From positions 1 to 64,000 of the forward strand of contig NZ_CP089309.1 of the NCBI RefSeq assembly GCF_021228795.1: 64,000 nt of DNA, in the 5' to 3' direction. This DNA comes from Thiocapsa bogorovii. GTDB lineage: Bacteria; Pseudomonadota; Gammaproteobacteria; Chromatiales; Chromatiaceae. The notes under the pieces are model-generated. The model ran no database searches and was not told the origin of the DNA. It worked only from the letters and a program-made list of their open reading frames with translations. Of the stretch, positions 17,404 to 27,141 are shown in pieces. Position numbers and translations under genes: made by a program. The stretch's first letter is position 1. Every line of letters starts with the position of its first letter.

Positions 17404-17672
17404 TCCATGTCGTCCCGCCCGAGCCGCTCCATCAGCGCATCGACATCCTCGTAACGAGTCACGCGGCCGGCCTTCAGATCTCCAAGTGAGACGCGCAGAC
17501 TGTCGTGGGCGGCGCCGGCCTGATCTTGGAGCAGTTCCTGATAGCGTTCCTCGGTCAGCACGACGTACTGCGGGCGATTGTTCTTGACAACATGCACCGG
17601 CCCCAGCCGTAGCGCCTCATCGACGGCTGAAATGCCGCGGCGCTTGATTTCTTTTGCTGGGATGCTGTTCAT
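17400..17672 (-). CDS. Phd/YefM-type antitoxin
   Basis: 90 residues starting MNSIPAKEIKRRGISAVDEA, the DNA-binding end of Phd/YefM antitoxins. It continues with PVHVVKNNRPQYVVLTEERY and an acidic toxin-binding tail (TRYEDVDALMERLGRDD). The start at 17672 matches the family; an in-frame ATG 39 bases upstream adds an atypical extension. It precedes the RelE-type toxin with ATGA overlap, the usual antitoxin-first order, and should autoregulate the pair. Confidence 0.78.
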   Translation of the reverse strand: MNSIPAKEIKRRGISAVDEALRLGPVHVVKNNRPQYVVLTEERYQELLQDQAGAAHDSLRVSLGDLKAGRVTRYEDVDALMERLGRDDME

Positions 17673-17817
17673 TTCAGGCTCCGATACCGGATTCAGTACC
17701 GATTTGAGCACCCCGACCGAGAACTGTCAACCACCCCCAATCTCATCTCTACTCGGTCGGCGACCGACCACGGCCCGTCGTTGTTGATGATGGGTCTTGG
17801 ACAACACTACGTCCTGC

Positions 17818-17862
17818 GCGTCTGTCCGCTGCCGGACCCCGACGATCGCGATCCGCTTCCAA
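17818..17862. repeat. Dispersed intergenic repeat, copy 2
   Basis: Second copy of the 45-base repeat described at 10485-10529, sharing the exact core GACGATCGCGATCCGC. It lies about 75 bases before the HlyD-family gene, again upstream of a transporter operon and in the same orientation. Confidence 0.4.
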
Positions 17863-17934
17863 TGACGTGACGTTGGGCATCGCAATGTACGGCAACGTAC
17901 GGACGGGATGCCGAGCGAGCGATATCCTTTACCG

Positions 17935-19029
17935 ATGACTGACACACCATCACTTGCTTCGCCGGGAATCAGAAAGTGGCTGCTCGCGGCAGTCGCCGTG
18001 ACCGCTCTCGCGGCGATCGCCGTCTTCGCCTGGATGGCCTTGCGGCCTTCCGGCCCAGGCGTCGGCTTCGTCAAGGGGAACGGCCGCATCGAGGCCACCG
18101 AGATCGACGTCGCGACCAAGCTCGCCGGGCGGGTGCAGGAGATCATGGTCAACGAAGGCGACTTCGTGGAGGTGGGCCAGCCCCTGGCGCAGATGCGCAT
18201 CGCGGTGCTCGACGCTCAGCATGACGAGGCCATGGCCCTGTCCCGGCAGGCCGTCACCGCCGTCGCCAGCGCCAAGGCACAGGTCGCCGTGCGCGAGAGC
18301 GATACGCTCGCCGCGCAGGCCATGGTTGGGCAGCGCGAGAGCGAACTGGATGCGGCGCAGCGGCGGTATGCGCGTTCCGAGACGCTGTCCGGAAAGGGGA
18401 TGACGACCCGCCAGGTGCTTGATGACGACCGCGCCAGCGTGCATGGCGCCCAGGCGACGCTGGCCGGTGCAGAGGCCCAGGTGACCGCCGCTCAGGCGGC
18501 AATCACGGCCGCGCAGGCCGCGGTCGTCGGCGCCAACTCCGGCGTCGAGGCAAGCGAGGCGACGGTTGCCCGCGTCGACGCCGATATCGAGGACAGTCTG
18601 CTGAAATCCCCGCGCGCCGGGCGCGTGCAGTACCGCATCGCGCAGCCGGGCGAGGTGCTGGCCAGCGGCGGCAAGGTGCTCAACCTGGTCGACCTAGCAG
18701 ACGTCTATATGACGTTCTTCCTACCCGAGACGGTGGTCGGCCGGGTGGTGCTGGGCAGCGAGGTGCACATCGTGCTCGATGCCGCGCCGCAGTATGTGAT
18801 TCCGGCGCGGGTGTCTTATGTCGCCAGCACCGCCCAGTTCACGCCCAAGACAGTGGAGACGGCCAGCGAGCGGCAGAAGCTGATGTTCCGCGTCAAGGCG
18901 CAGATCGACCCTGCGCTGCTGCAAAGACACTTGAAGCTGGTCAAGACCGGCCTGCCAGGCATGGCCTGGCTGAAGCTGGATGCGCAGGCGGCGTGGCCGG
19001 CCAATCTTGAGATCAAGGTTCCGGATTGA
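17935..19029 (+). CDS. HlyD-family periplasmic adaptor (YhiI-like)
   Basis: 364-residue membrane-fusion protein connecting an inner-membrane ABC exporter to the envelope. One N-terminal membrane helix (residues 17-39) is followed by a lipoyl-like half ([32 protein letters not shown]). A long alanine-rich coiled-coil hairpin spans about residues 90-215, then the second lipoyl half and a beta-barrel ([19 protein letters not shown]). The ATG at 17935 was chosen over one 27 bases upstream because the helix then starts at the usual distance. The next gene starts within its stop codon region, forming a YhiI-RbbA-YhhJ-like operon. Confidence 0.88.
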   Translation: MTDTPSLASPGIRKWLLAAVAVTALAAIAVFAWMALRPSGPGVGFVKGNGRIEATEIDVATKLAGRVQEIMVNEGDFVEVGQPLAQMRIAVLDAQHDEAMALSRQAVTAVASAKAQVAVRESDTLAAQAMVGQRESELDAAQRRYARSETLSGKGMTTRQVLDDDRASVHGAQATLAGAEAQVTAAQAAITAAQAAVVGANSGVEASEATVARVDADIEDSLLKSPRAGRVQYRIAQPGEVLASGGKVLNLVDLADVYMTFFLPETVVGRVVLGSEVHIVLDAAPQYVIPARVSYVASTAQFTPKTVETASERQKLMFRVKAQIDPALLQRHLKLVKTGLPGMAWLKLDAQAAWPANLEIKVPD

Positions 19030-21827
19030 GCGCGGCATTGAGCACGAGTGCGCCCGCGCTGCCCCTGATCGATCCACCGGGACGCGATGCACCCGCTCCG
19101 GTGGCCAGTGTGGTCGACGTCAGTCTGCGCTACGGCAAGGTCGTGGCGCTGGCCGACATCACCCTGGACATCCCAGCCGGGCGCATGGTCGGACTGCTCG
19201 GCCCGGACGGCGTGGGCAAGTCGAGCCTCTTGGCGCTGCTCGCCGGGGCCCGTGCCGTGCAGCAGGGCAGCGTGCACGCACTGGCCGGTGACATGGGCAG
19301 CCGCCGTCATCGCCGCCGCGTCTGTCCTCATATCGCCTATATGCCTCAGGGCCTGGGCAAGAACCTCTATCCGACCCTGTCGGTGGAAGAGAACCTGCAG
19401 TTCTTCGGCCGGCTGTTCGGCCACCCGGCCGCCGAGCGCCGCCGCCGCATCGACGAACTCACCCGTGACACCGGCCTGACCCCGTTCCTGGCGCGCCCGG
19501 CCGGCAAGCTCTCCGGCGGCATGAAACAGAAGCTCGCCCTGTGCTGCGCGCTGATCCATGACCCGGACCTGTTGATCCTGGATGAGCCGACCACCGGTGT
19601 GGACCCGCTCGCCCGCGCCCAGTTCTGGGACCTGATCGCGCGCATCCGCACCGGGCGACCGGGCATGAGCGTGATCGTGGCCACCGCCTACATGGACGAG
19701 GCACAGGGCTTCGACTGGCTGGTGGCCATGAACGCCGGCCGCGTGCTGGCCACCGGCACGCCCGCCGAGCTGCTTGCGCGCACCAGGACCGACTCGCTCG
19801 ATGCCGCCTTCATCGCACTGCTGCCGGAAGCGCTGCAGCGGAGCCACCAGGCGGTCACCATCCCGCCCCTGGTCGCTGGAGACGAGACCGAGATCGCCAT
19901 CGCGGCCAAGGATCTGACCAAGCGCTTCGGTGATTTCACTGCGGTCGATCATGTCAATCTTGCCATCCGCCGCGGCGAGATCTTCGGCTTCATCGGCTCC
20001 AACGGATGCGGCAAGTCCACCACCATGAAGATGCTGACCGGTCTGCTGCCGGCCAGCGAGGGCAGTGCATCCCTGTTCGGCGCCCCGGTCGACCCCAAGG
20101 ACATCGCCACCCGCCGGCGCGTGGGCTACATGTCGCAGAGCTTCTCGCTGTATTCGGAGCTGACGGTGCGCCAGAATCTGGTGCTGCACGCGCGCCTGTT
20201 CCAACTGTCGGAGGCCACTATCCCGGCGCGGGTGGCGGAGATGATTCGCCGCTTCGGCCTGGAGGCGTCGGTGGATGCGCTGCCCGGCCGGCTGCCGCTG
20301 GGGATCCGCCAGCGCCTGTCGCTGGCGGTGGCCATGGTGCATCGACCGGAACTGCTGATCCTGGACGAGCCGACCTCGGGCGTGGACCCCATCGCGCGCG
20401 ACCGCCTGTGGCAATTGATGATCGATCTGGCGCGCAATGATCAGGTGACGATCTTCATCTCCACCCACTTCATGAACGAGGCCGGGCGTTGCGACCGCAT
20501 CGCGCTGATGCACGCCGGGCGCGTGCTCGTCACCGGCGTCCCCGCCGAACTGGTCAGCCAACGCGGCGTTGATACACTCGAACAGGCATTTATCGGCTAC
20601 TTGAAAGACGCGGGCGCGTCCGGCGCGGCAACGTCCGAAGACGCCGTGCAAGCGGCGCCCCCAGTTGTCGAGCCGACCGCCGCACCCAAGCGAGGATTCC
20701 CCTTCAGCCTGGGCCGCGCCTGGAGCTACAGCCTGCGCGAGACACTCGAGCTGCAACGCGACCCGATGCGCGCCACCATGGCGCTGCTGGGCACGGCCAT
20801 CTTGATGTTTGTCTTCGGCTACGGGATCAGCCTGGATGTGGAGGATCTCAGCTACGCGGTGCTCGACCGGGACCAGACCGGGTTGAGCCGCAACTACGCG
20901 CTCAACCTGGCGGGCTCGCGCTACTTCATCGAACATGCGCCGATCACAGATGACGCGGACCTGGAGCAACGCCTGCGCGCTGGCGAACTCGCGCTGGCGA
21001 TCGAGATCCCCCACGGCTTCGCCCGCGACCTGGCGCGCGGGCATCAGGTGCAGATCGGCGCCTGGGTCGATGGCGCCATGCCGGTGCGGGCCGAGACCGT
21101 GCGCGGTTATGTGCTGGGCATGCACCAGGGCTGGCTGCAGGACCAGGCGACGCACCGGCTCGGTCAGGACGCCGCGGTCGGCCCGGCCACGATCGCGACG
21201 CGCTTTCGCTACAACCCCGACGTCAGGAGCCTGCCGGCGATGGTCCCGGCGGTCATCCCGATGCTCCTGCTGATGATCCCGGCGATGCTGACCGCGCTGT
21301 CGGTGGTGCGCGAGAAAGAGCTCGGCTCGATCATCAACCTCTACGTCACCCCGGTCACCCGCAGCGAGTTCCTGCTCGGCAAGCAGTTGCCCTATGTGGT
21401 GCTGGCGATGCTGAACTTCGCCCTGATGACCCTGCTCGCCGTCACCGTCTTCGGCGTCCCGGTCAAGGGCAGCCTCCTGGCACTGACGGCGGGGGCACTG
21501 CTCTTCGTCATCTTCTCGACCGGCTTTGGCCTGTTCGCCTCCACCTTCACCCGCAGCCAGATCGCGGCGATGTTCGTGGCCATGATCGGGACCATCATCC
21601 CGGCTGTGCAGTTCGCCGGGATGCTGAATCCGGTGTCCTCGCTCGAAGGTGTGGGTTATCTCATCGGCCAGGTCTACCCGGCCACGTACTTCCTGACCAT
21701 CAGCCGCGGTGTCTTCAACAAGGGGTTGGACTTCGTCGGCCTCGAACCCGCGTTCTGGCCGCTGGTACTGGCCGTGCCGGTGATCCTGGGGCTGTCGATC
21801 CTCCTGTTGAAGAAGCAGGAGACCTGA
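19026..21827 (+). CDS. ABC exporter: two ATPase domains fused to a permease (RbbA/YhiH-like)
   Basis: 933 residues. The first ATPase (about 20-255) has Walker [10 protein letters not shown], signature [12 protein letters not shown] and Walker [14 protein letters not shown]. The second (about 290-525) has Walker [11 protein letters not shown] and Walker [14 protein letters not shown], but its signature is LPLGIRQR rather than LSGGQ, which suggests one degenerate catalytic site. The C-terminal part (about 560-930) is an ABC-2 permease with a large extracytoplasmic loop and six helices. The TTG start overlaps the preceding stop. Together with the adaptor and the next permease this forms a complete exporter; the cargo is unknown. 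Confidence 0.88.
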   Translation: MSAALSTSAPALPLIDPPGRDAPAPVASVVDVSLRYGKVVALADITLDIPAGRMVGLLGPDGVGKSSLLALLAGARAVQQGSVHALAGDMGSRRHRRRVCPHIAYMPQGLGKNLYPTLSVEENLQFFGRLFGHPAAERRRRIDELTRDTGLTPFLARPAGKLSGGMKQKLALCCALIHDPDLLILDEPTTGVDPLARAQFWDLIARIRTGRPGMSVIVATAYMDEAQGFDWLVAMNAGRVLATGTPAELLARTRTDSLDAAFIALLPEALQRSHQAVTIPPLVAGDETEIAIAAKDLTKRFGDFTAVDHVNLAIRRGEIFGFIGSNGCGKSTTMKMLTGLLPASEGSASLFGAPVDPKDIATRRRVGYMSQSFSLYSELTVRQNLVLHARLFQLSEATIPARVAEMIRRFGLEASVDALPGRLPLGIRQRLSLAVAMVHRPELLILDEPTSGVDPIARDRLWQLMIDLARNDQVTIFISTHFMNEAGRCDRIALMHAGRVLVTGVPAELVSQRGVDTLEQAFIGYLKDAGASGAATSEDAVQAAPPVVEPTAAPKRGFPFSLGRAWSYSLRETLELQRDPMRATMALLGTAILMFVFGYGISLDVEDLSYAVLDRDQTGLSRNYALNLAGSRYFIEHAPITDDADLEQRLRAGELALAIEIPHGFARDLARGHQVQIGAWVDGAMPVRAETVRGYVLGMHQGWLQDQATHRLGQDAAVGPATIATRFRYNPDVRSLPAMVPAVIPMLLLMIPAMLTALSVVREKELGSIINLYVTPVTRSEFLLGKQLPYVVLAMLNFALMTLLAVTVFGVPVKGSLLALTAGALLFVIFSTGFGLFASTFTRSQIAAMFVAMIGTIIPAVQFAGMLNPVSSLEGVGYLIGQVYPATYFLTISRGVFNKGLDFVGLEPAFWPLVLAVPVILGLSILLLKKQET

Positions 21828-21829
21828 AC

Positions 21830-22954
21830 ATGTCGCATGTCGCGACGATTTACCGGCTGGGCATCAAGGAGCTGTGGAGCCTGGCGCGCGACCCGATGAT
21901 GCTGGTGTTGATTGCCTACACCTTCACGGTGTCGATCTATGTCGCGGCAACGGCGATGCCGGAGACCTTGCACAAGGCGCCGATCGCGATTGTCGATGAG
22001 GATGCCTCGCCGCTCTCGATCCGAATCGCCACCGCCTTCTATCCGCCGCGCTTTAATCCCCCGGCGATGATCCCGCTGGACCGCATCGATAGGGGCATGG
22101 ATGCCGGGGACTACACCTTCGTGCTGGACATTCCACCGGACTTTCAGCGCGATGTGCTGGCCGGCCGCTCGCCAGCGATCCAGCTCAACGTCGATGCCAC
22201 GCGCATGAGCCAGGCCTTTACCGGCAGCAGCTATGTGCAGCAGATGGTGTTGGGCGAGGTCAACGAATTCGTCCAGCGTTACCGCGCCAGCCCCGAATGG
22301 CCGGTGGAGCTGGCCCTGCGCGCACGCTTTAATCCCAACCTGGAGCAGTCCTGGTTCGGCGCCCTGATGGAGATCATCAACAACGTCACCATGCTGTCGG
22401 TCATCCTGACCGGCGCGGCACTCATCCGCGAGCGCGAGCATGGCACTATCGATCATCTGCTGGCCATGCCGGTGACGCCCGCCGAGATCATGCTGTCCAA
22501 AGTCTGGTCGATGGGCCTGGTGGTACTGCTGGCCGCGTCCATTGCCCTGGTGTTCGTCGTGCAGGGCATCCTGCGGGTGCCGATCGCGGGCTCGCTGGCA
22601 CTGTTCCTGGTCGCCGCCGCACTGCATCTCTTCGCCACCACCTCAATGGCCATCTTCATGGCCACGCTGGCGCGCTCGATGCCGCAGTTCGGCATGCTCG
22701 CTGTGCTGATCCTGCTGCCGCTGCAGTTGCTCTCGGGCAACTCGACCCCGCGCGAAAGCATGCCGGAGTTGGTGCAGAACCTGATGCTCGCCGCCCCCAC
22801 CACCCACTTCGTCGCCAGCAGCCAGGCCATCTTGTTCCGCGGCGCCGGCCTGTCGGTCGTCTGGCCGCAGTTCCTCACATTGCTCCTGATCGGCGCGGTG
22901 CTCTTTACCATCGCGCTCAATCGCTTCCGCAGGACCATCAGCCAGATGGCGTGA
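21830..22954 (+). CDS. ABC-2 type permease (YhhJ-like)
   Basis: 374-residue inner-membrane permease. One helix near residues 25-42 precedes a large periplasmic domain (about 45-185), then five helices to the C-terminus. ALIREREHGTIDHLLAMPVT is the typical ABC-2 coupling segment. GGAG lies eight bases upstream of the ATG, and the gap to the ATPase/permease gene is two bases. It should pair with the permease half of the upstream fusion protein. Confidence 0.88.
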   Translation: MSHVATIYRLGIKELWSLARDPMMLVLIAYTFTVSIYVAATAMPETLHKAPIAIVDEDASPLSIRIATAFYPPRFNPPAMIPLDRIDRGMDAGDYTFVLDIPPDFQRDVLAGRSPAIQLNVDATRMSQAFTGSSYVQQMVLGEVNEFVQRYRASPEWPVELALRARFNPNLEQSWFGALMEIINNVTMLSVILTGAALIREREHGTIDHLLAMPVTPAEIMLSKVWSMGLVVLLAASIALVFVVQGILRVPIAGSLALFLVAAALHLFATTSMAIFMATLARSMPQFGMLAVLILLPLQLLSGNSTPRESMPELVQNLMLAAPTTHFVASSQAILFRGAGLSVVWPQFLTLLLIGAVLFTIALNRFRRTISQMA

Positions 22955-23017
22955 TGTGGACCTGATGCTCAAGGGTCTGCACGCCATCGTCTGGCGCCCG
23001 CGGGTGCGGCAGGCCTG

Positions 23018-23218
23018 GATGCCAATTGAGGGAGTGTGTGCTGCCGTACAGACCGCCCGTCGTCACGCGGCTAGTCTCGCAGTGGGTTGAAGAAGGAGTC
23101 GGACGCTTCGAACCGGGATCGCTGCTCGGTTTCCAGCGACTCGATCAGCGCTTGCCGGTGCGGACCGATTCGGCAGCGAGGCGACGCTGTAGTGTGATCG
23201 ACTGGAGGACTGACCATG
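23018..23218 (+). repeat. Duplicated ~200-bp leader, copy 1
   Basis: About 200 bases that recur, at roughly nine identical bases in ten by eye, at 25402-25600. Each copy starts at a GATGCCA, contains a 23-codon open frame (MPIEGVCAAVQTARRHAASL here, ending GTTGA) and finishes exactly at an ATG preceded by GACTGGAG. In this copy the terminal ATG opens an eight-codon frame (MNYRTAL, stop) whose TGA overlaps the GTG start of the DUF89 gene. This looks like a mobile 5' leader or promoter module. Confidence 0.7.
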
Positions 23219-23235
23219 AACTATCGTACTGCGCT

Positions 23236-24087
23236 GTGAAGACATACCTCGACTGCTATCCTTGTTTCCTGCGCCAGGCATTGAGCGCGGCTCGCCGCGC
23301 CCACGCCTCGGTGGAACTGCAGCGACACATCCTGCTGGAAACCATGGACCAGCTCCGCGCCCTGCCGGCGGACGCAGCGCCACCCGTGATGGCGGAGCGT
23401 ATCCACCGGATGGTCCGGCGCCTGACCGACACGCCCGACCCTTATGGTCAAAGCAAGCGGGACGCCACGGTGCAAGCAATGACACTGCTCCCCGCATTGC
23501 GCGAGCGTGTGCGCACCGCCCCGGACCCGCTGGAGACCGCCGTGCGCATCGCCATCGCCGGCAACATCATCGATGATGGCGCGGCGGAAGAATACGAACT
23601 GCAATCGACGTTGGCGCGGGTGCTCGAACAGCCCTTTGCCATCGACGGCATGGCGCGGTTGCGCCAGGCGCTGAGCGAGGTCGACACCATCCTCTACCTG
23701 GCCGACAACGCCGGTGAAACGGTCTTAGAGCGCGTCCTGATCGAGACCATCGCCCTGCCAGTGACCTACGTGGTCAAGGGGGGAGCGGTCATCAACGATG
23801 CGATCCGGGAGGACGCTCTGGCCGCGGGTCTGGATGCGGTCAGTACCATCATTGACAACGGTTCTGATGCCCCTGGCACCCTGCTGGAACACTGCTCCCC
23901 CGCGTTTCGCGAGCAGTTTGCGCAAGCGCCGCTGATCATTGCCAAAGGCCAGGCAAACTACGAGACACTGAGTGAGACCCGGGCGCCGGTATTCTTTCTC
24001 CTCCAGGCCAAGTGTCCGGTCATTGCCGACGATCTGGGTGTTCCGATCGGCAGCGTGGTGCTGAAGGCGCCGGTGGGGATGAGCTAA
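23236..24087 (+). CDS. DUF89/ARMT1-like damage-control phosphatase
   Basis: 283-residue metal-dependent phosphatase family that removes phosphate from damaged sugar phosphates or phosphometabolites. Family markers are the N-terminal YLDCYPCFLRQALSAAR, the metal-site motif YLADNAGETVLERVLI near residue 155, IIDNGSDAPGT near 205 and IIAKGQANYETLSE near 233. The GTG start at 23236 overlaps the stop of a tiny upstream frame by four bases, so translation may be coupled to it. It is the first intact gene after the efflux operon and follows copy 1 of the duplicated leader. Confidence 0.85.
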   Translation: MKTYLDCYPCFLRQALSAARRAHASVELQRHILLETMDQLRALPADAAPPVMAERIHRMVRRLTDTPDPYGQSKRDATVQAMTLLPALRERVRTAPDPLETAVRIAIAGNIIDDGAAEEYELQSTLARVLEQPFAIDGMARLRQALSEVDTILYLADNAGETVLERVLIETIALPVTYVVKGGAVINDAIREDALAAGLDAVSTIIDNGSDAPGTLLEHCSPAFREQFAQAPLIIAKGQANYETLSETRAPVFFLLQAKCPVIADDLGVPIGSVVLKAPVGMS

Positions 24088-24126
24088 TAGGTCAACGACC
24101 ACTTACTGAAGACCGGAGACAGAGAC

Positions 24127-24276
24127 ATGCCAGAATTCGGATCACCATTCTCCGGGTTGGCTAAACAACGACTCACGGAGACGGAACTCGTGAGAGCCAT
24201 TCGCTTCGTGATTGCCGCGGAATATGAAGCTATTCAGTTGTACATGCAGCTTGCCGAATCGACCGACAACCGGCTG
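24127..24276 (+). pseudogene. Ferritin-like protein, N-terminal fragment
   Basis: From ATG at 24127 (GGAG eight bases upstream) the frame reads MPEFGSPFSGL and then ELVRAIRFVIAAEYEAIQLY with MQLAESTDNRLA, the first helix and iron-ligand Glu region of ferritin-like/rubrerythrin-type proteins linked to encapsulins. After about 50 codons it switches abruptly into the C-terminus of a histidine phosphatase, duplicated from 26257. The remaining helices and ligands are missing, so it cannot form a ferroxidase centre. Confidence 0.68.
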
Positions 24277-24393
24277 GCGCTGGTTGAAGGCCAGCATTTC
24301 ACCCTGCACCCGGCGTCGGTCAGCCTGCTTGGCTGCGACGCCCACCACCCGGATCGGCGAACGATCGAGCTGTGGAACGAGAGAAGCTCGGAT
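24277..24393 (+). repeat. Duplicated 117-bp segment from histidine-phosphatase gene, copy 1
   Basis: Nearly identical to 26257-26373. In the second location this DNA encodes the genuine C-terminal part of a phosphoglycerate-mutase-like phosphatase (LVEGQHFTLHPASVSLL). Here it is sandwiched between ferritin-like and Hsp20 fragments. Only a few substitutions separate the copies, so the duplication is recent compared with other decay in this region. Confidence 0.8.
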
Positions 24394-24557
24394 CACTGGG
24401 CGAATGCACCTACGGCAGATTCCTGCGCACCTTCCTGTTGCCGTCGAACGCCGATGCGGAGAAGGTCGACGCATCCTTCAATCACGGGGTGCTGAAGCTC
24501 AGCATCGCCAAGACCGCCGAGAGCAAGGCGAAGAAGATCGAGGTCAAGGCCGAGTGA
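24394..24557 (+). pseudogene. Hsp20 (alpha-crystallin) C-terminal fragment
   Basis: In a frame different from the preceding fragments, the sequence reads YGRFLRTFLLPSNADAEKVD, then ASFNHGVLKLSIAKT and a final KKIEVKAE before a stop at 24557. This is the second half of a small heat-shock protein crystallin domain with its GVLKLSIAK strand. The N-terminal half is absent, so no chaperone is encoded. Confidence 0.7.
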
Positions 24558-24631
24558 CCGGGTCCGGGCCGATCCCGGCGGGACGGGCCCGGAGCGCGGT
24601 GCACCGGGCATATTCGTAAGGAGGATCAGAC

Positions 24632-24997
24632 TTGAACACGCGCGAACGCATCAGCCAAGAGCTGTGGTCAGACTATCTCGATTGGGTCACGGCAAAATAC
24701 CGTGGCAGACATGTGTCCTTGGACGTCGTCGGCCAGTCATCGGAATGTCCCGAGACAACCGGAGAGCTGGCGCCGGTGTTCGTCAACTTGAGCGATGCGC
24801 CCTTCCTGTCGGTGGAATATGAACCGCTAAACAAGGGCGACGCGATAGTCATCTCGGCGGGAGAGAATGAAGTGTCTTACGAGCACGCCGTCGAGGCGCC
24901 CGTGGAGCTGACGGCGAACTTGGCCCCGGACGGACGTCTGGACTCGCTGGAGATCCTGGATCGGAACGGCGCGCGCACGAAGCTGAACTTTTTCTGA
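24632..24997 (+). CDS. Small conserved protein, DUF5335-like
   Basis: 121 residues with no signal or membrane segment. It begins MNTRERISQELWSDYLDWVT, continues with a beta-rich middle (HVSLDVVGQ, FLSVEYEPL, DAIVISAGE) and ends NGARTKLNFF. The Trp-containing N-terminus and strand pattern recall DUF5335 proteins; I am not sure of the assignment. The start is TTG but follows an excellent AAGGAGG by eight bases. It lies among decayed genes yet has no lesion. Confidence 0.6.
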   Translation: MNTRERISQELWSDYLDWVTAKYRGRHVSLDVVGQSSECPETTGELAPVFVNLSDAPFLSVEYEPLNKGDAIVISAGENEVSYEHAVEAPVELTANLAPDGRLDSLEILDRNGARTKLNFF

Positions 24998-25135
24998 GGG
25001 ATAGGCAGCGTGCGCACGGAATCATCGGGTTCGACCCAGTGATTCGATTCCGGGCGATCCTGATTGATCCGGCGAGGCGGTGCGCGGCGACCACGCCATC
25101 GCCAACAACGGTTGCGCCCCTGATGCCGGGCGCCG

Positions 25136-25400
25136 GAATCATCCCTACTCGCCGTGCTGGCCCTGGCCACGGGCGCCGGGCACGACCGGCCCAGGTTTTC
25201 CATCGGGTTCTTTGCCGAGGCGATCGGCATTGGACTTGCCGTGGGCATCCCGCTGACCCTCACGGGTACCTGGCTTCTGCGCCTGTGCAAGGCCCGAGGC
25301 AGGATCACAGAGACCTGGCGGCAGCTGCCGGTGGTGGCCGTGGCCTTCTCGTCCTTCGCCGCGCCTCAGGAGCTCGGCGGCAGTGGCCAGCATCGTGTTC
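25136..25400 (+). pseudogene. Cation/proton antiporter fragment
   Basis: An open stretch reads SLLAVLALATGAGH, then FSIGFFAEAIGIGLAVGIPL, TWLLRLCKARG and WRQLPVVAVAFSSFAA, typical of a transmembrane section of CPA1-type antiporters. The N-terminal half is absent and the 3' end breaks straight into copy 2 of the duplicated leader. It is not derived from the intact antiporter at 10628, whose sequence differs. Confidence 0.6.
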
Positions 25401-25401
25401 G

Positions 25402-25600
25402 GATGCCAAGTGAGGGAGTGTGTGCTGCCGTACAGACCGCCCGTCGTCACGCGGCTAGTCTCAAGGTTGGTTGAAAAAGGAGCCGGACGCTTGGAACGGG
25501 GTCGCTACCCGGTTTCCGGCGACTCGATCAGCGCTTGCCGGTGCGGACCGATTCGGCAACGCGGCGAGGCTGTAGTGCGATCGACTGGAGAACCGACATG
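25402..25600 (+). repeat. Duplicated ~200-bp leader, copy 2
   Basis: Partner of 23018-23218. The 23-codon frame is preserved almost unchanged (MPSEGVCAAVQTARRHAASL, then KVG and stop at 25474), and the copy ends at an ATG at 25598 preceded by GACTGGAG. The frame beginning at that ATG runs 67 codons without recognisable family. Conservation of the small frame while flanks differ argues that the unit moves or duplicates as a block. Confidence 0.7.
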
Positions 25601-25797
25601 ACCTGCAATCGCCGTATAGGCGACCTTGTTATCACTCAGGCAGTAGAGTCCCGGCAGCAGCCGGCGTTGAAGTGCTGCGCCGGCGACGATGCGAACCGCA
25701 TCGCGGCGCAGCCGTCCTTGCCGCCTTGGAAGCGCCGCAACGGTTCCGCAACACAGGGCCGTCACGCGCGCGCAATGGATGCCGCGGGACTCCCGGC

Positions 25798-26397
25798 ATG
25801 AAGGTCTGCCTTGTCCGCCATGGTGAAACCGCCTGGTCGCTCACCGGCCAGCACACCGGGTTGACCGACCTCGCCTTGACGCCGCACGGCGAGGATGAGG
25901 CGCGTGCGCTCGCGCCACGCTTGCGCCTCATGGACTTTACCCATGTCCTGGTCAGCCCCCGCCGGCGTGCGCGCCAGACCTGTGAACTGGCCGGTTTCGG
26001 TGATGCGAGCGAGATCGAGCCGGATCTGTCGGAATGGGATTACGGCGACTACGAGGGCCGGCGCTCCGCGGACATCCGCAACGATGTCCCAGGCTGGAAC
26101 ATCTGGCGCGACGGTTGCCCGGGCGGCGAATTGCCGGCCGATGTCAGCGCCCGAGCCGACCGGGTCATCGCGCGGCTGAGCAAGATGCACGGCACGCTCG
26201 CGGTCTTCTCGCATGGTCAGTTCGGCGCAGCCCTCGCGGCGCGCTGGATCGGGCTTGCGCTGGTTGAAGGCCAGCATTTCACCCTACACCCGGCGTCGGT
26301 CAGCCTGCTTGGCTTCGACGCACACCACCCGGATCGGCGAACGATCGAGCTGTGGAACGAGAGATGCTCGGACGCGATTCGATTGCGCGAGCAGTGA
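25798..26397 (+). CDS. Histidine phosphatase (phosphoglycerate-mutase superfamily)
   Basis: 199-residue cytosolic phosphatase. The catalytic VRHGETAWSLTG is at residues 6-17, with the arginine and second histidine provided by SPRRRARQTCELAGF and VFSHGQFGAALAARW, and EWDYGDYEGR carrying the acid residue. The start at 25798 puts the catalytic motif at the normal position; in-frame upstream sequence is not family-like. The last part (26257-26373) is the source of the segment copied at 24277. The substrate is unknown; cobalamin or sugar phosphates are typical. Confidence 0.85.
   Translation: MKVCLVRHGETAWSLTGQHTGLTDLALTPHGEDEARALAPRLRLMDFTHVLVSPRRRARQTCELAGFGDASEIEPDLSEWDYGDYEGRRSADIRNDVPGWNIWRDGCPGGELPADVSARADRVIARLSKMHGTLAVFSHGQFGAALAARWIGLALVEGQHFTLHPASVSLLGFDAHHPDRRTIELWNERCSDAIRLREQ
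26257..26373 (+). repeat. Duplicated 117-bp segment, source copy
   Basis: Coding DNA of the histidine phosphatase that matches 24277-24393. Here it is in frame and fits the protein's C-terminal domain, so this is the donor copy. Confidence 0.8.
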
Positions 26398-26475
26398 ACG
26401 TCCAACCGGGACACGACATGCCCTCAAGCGCTTGCGTGGCGCCCATGACCCAATGCTGTCGAGGAGCCAGATCAC

Positions 26476-27104
26476 ATGCGCACGACATCGAATGCCTATC
26501 TCGTGGGTGGGGGAATCGGTTCCCCGGCGCGTTCATGATCCGCGACGCTCATCTGACGGGCGAGAACATCACGATCTTCGAGGCCGCATCCGTCCTGGGT
26601 GGGAGTCTGGATGGCGCGGGAGCTGCCCCGGCCGGGTGCTGGCCTATCAACCCCACGTCCCGAATCAGCCGACCGACGTGCACCTGTTCTGGGGTTGCGG
26701 GCTGTTTCCGGACCGCGTTGGCGATTTTGTCCCCAAGGCCATGGCCGACTGCAACGGCGCGGAGATTCTGCAGGAGCTCTGCGTCCACCTGCGCTTCGAT
26801 CCGGAGACGGTGGCATCCGCCAAGTGTATTCCCTGCCGAATGCCTTATCTCACCAGTATGTTCATGCCCCGCCAACGCGGCGATCGACCACTGCCGGTGC
26901 CGCCCACTTCGAAGAATTTCGCGTTCATCAGCCAATTCGTCGAGATTCCCGATGAGGTGGTCTTTACCGTCGAGTATTCGGTGCGTGCCGCAAAGATGGC
27001 CGTCTATGTGTTGCTGGGTATCGACGGCAAGATCCCCGCCCGTGACGCCATACGCGGCCTCTTTTCATGCGCAATTCGAGGCCCTGATCAAGTCGTTTAA
27101 GTGA
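26476..27104 (+). pseudogene. Second oleate hydratase, frameshifted and internally deleted
   Basis: Begins MRTTSNAYLVGGGIGS, shifts frame near 26520 to continue FMIRDAHLTGENITIFEAAS and GGSLDGAG, then jumps over more than half the gene to VLAYQPHVPNQPTDVHLFWG, followed by the C-terminal blocks PRQRGDRPLPVPP and FVEIPDEVVFTVEYSVR. A last shift near 27050 restores the real end, FEALIKSFK, at 27104. It lacks most of the FAD and substrate domains. Sequence differs from ohyA at 1808, so it is a separate paralogue. Confidence 0.82.
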
Positions 27105-27141
27105 GACTGCAACGCATCTGTCACTGTCAAAGGAAGCCTTC

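Noticed and set aside
18816-21155. 779-codon open frame on the minus strand
   Set aside because: It is antisense to the clearly coding ABC ATPase gene. Its composition is rich in His, Arg, Gln and Gly as expected for a mirror frame in high-GC DNA, and no domain is visible.
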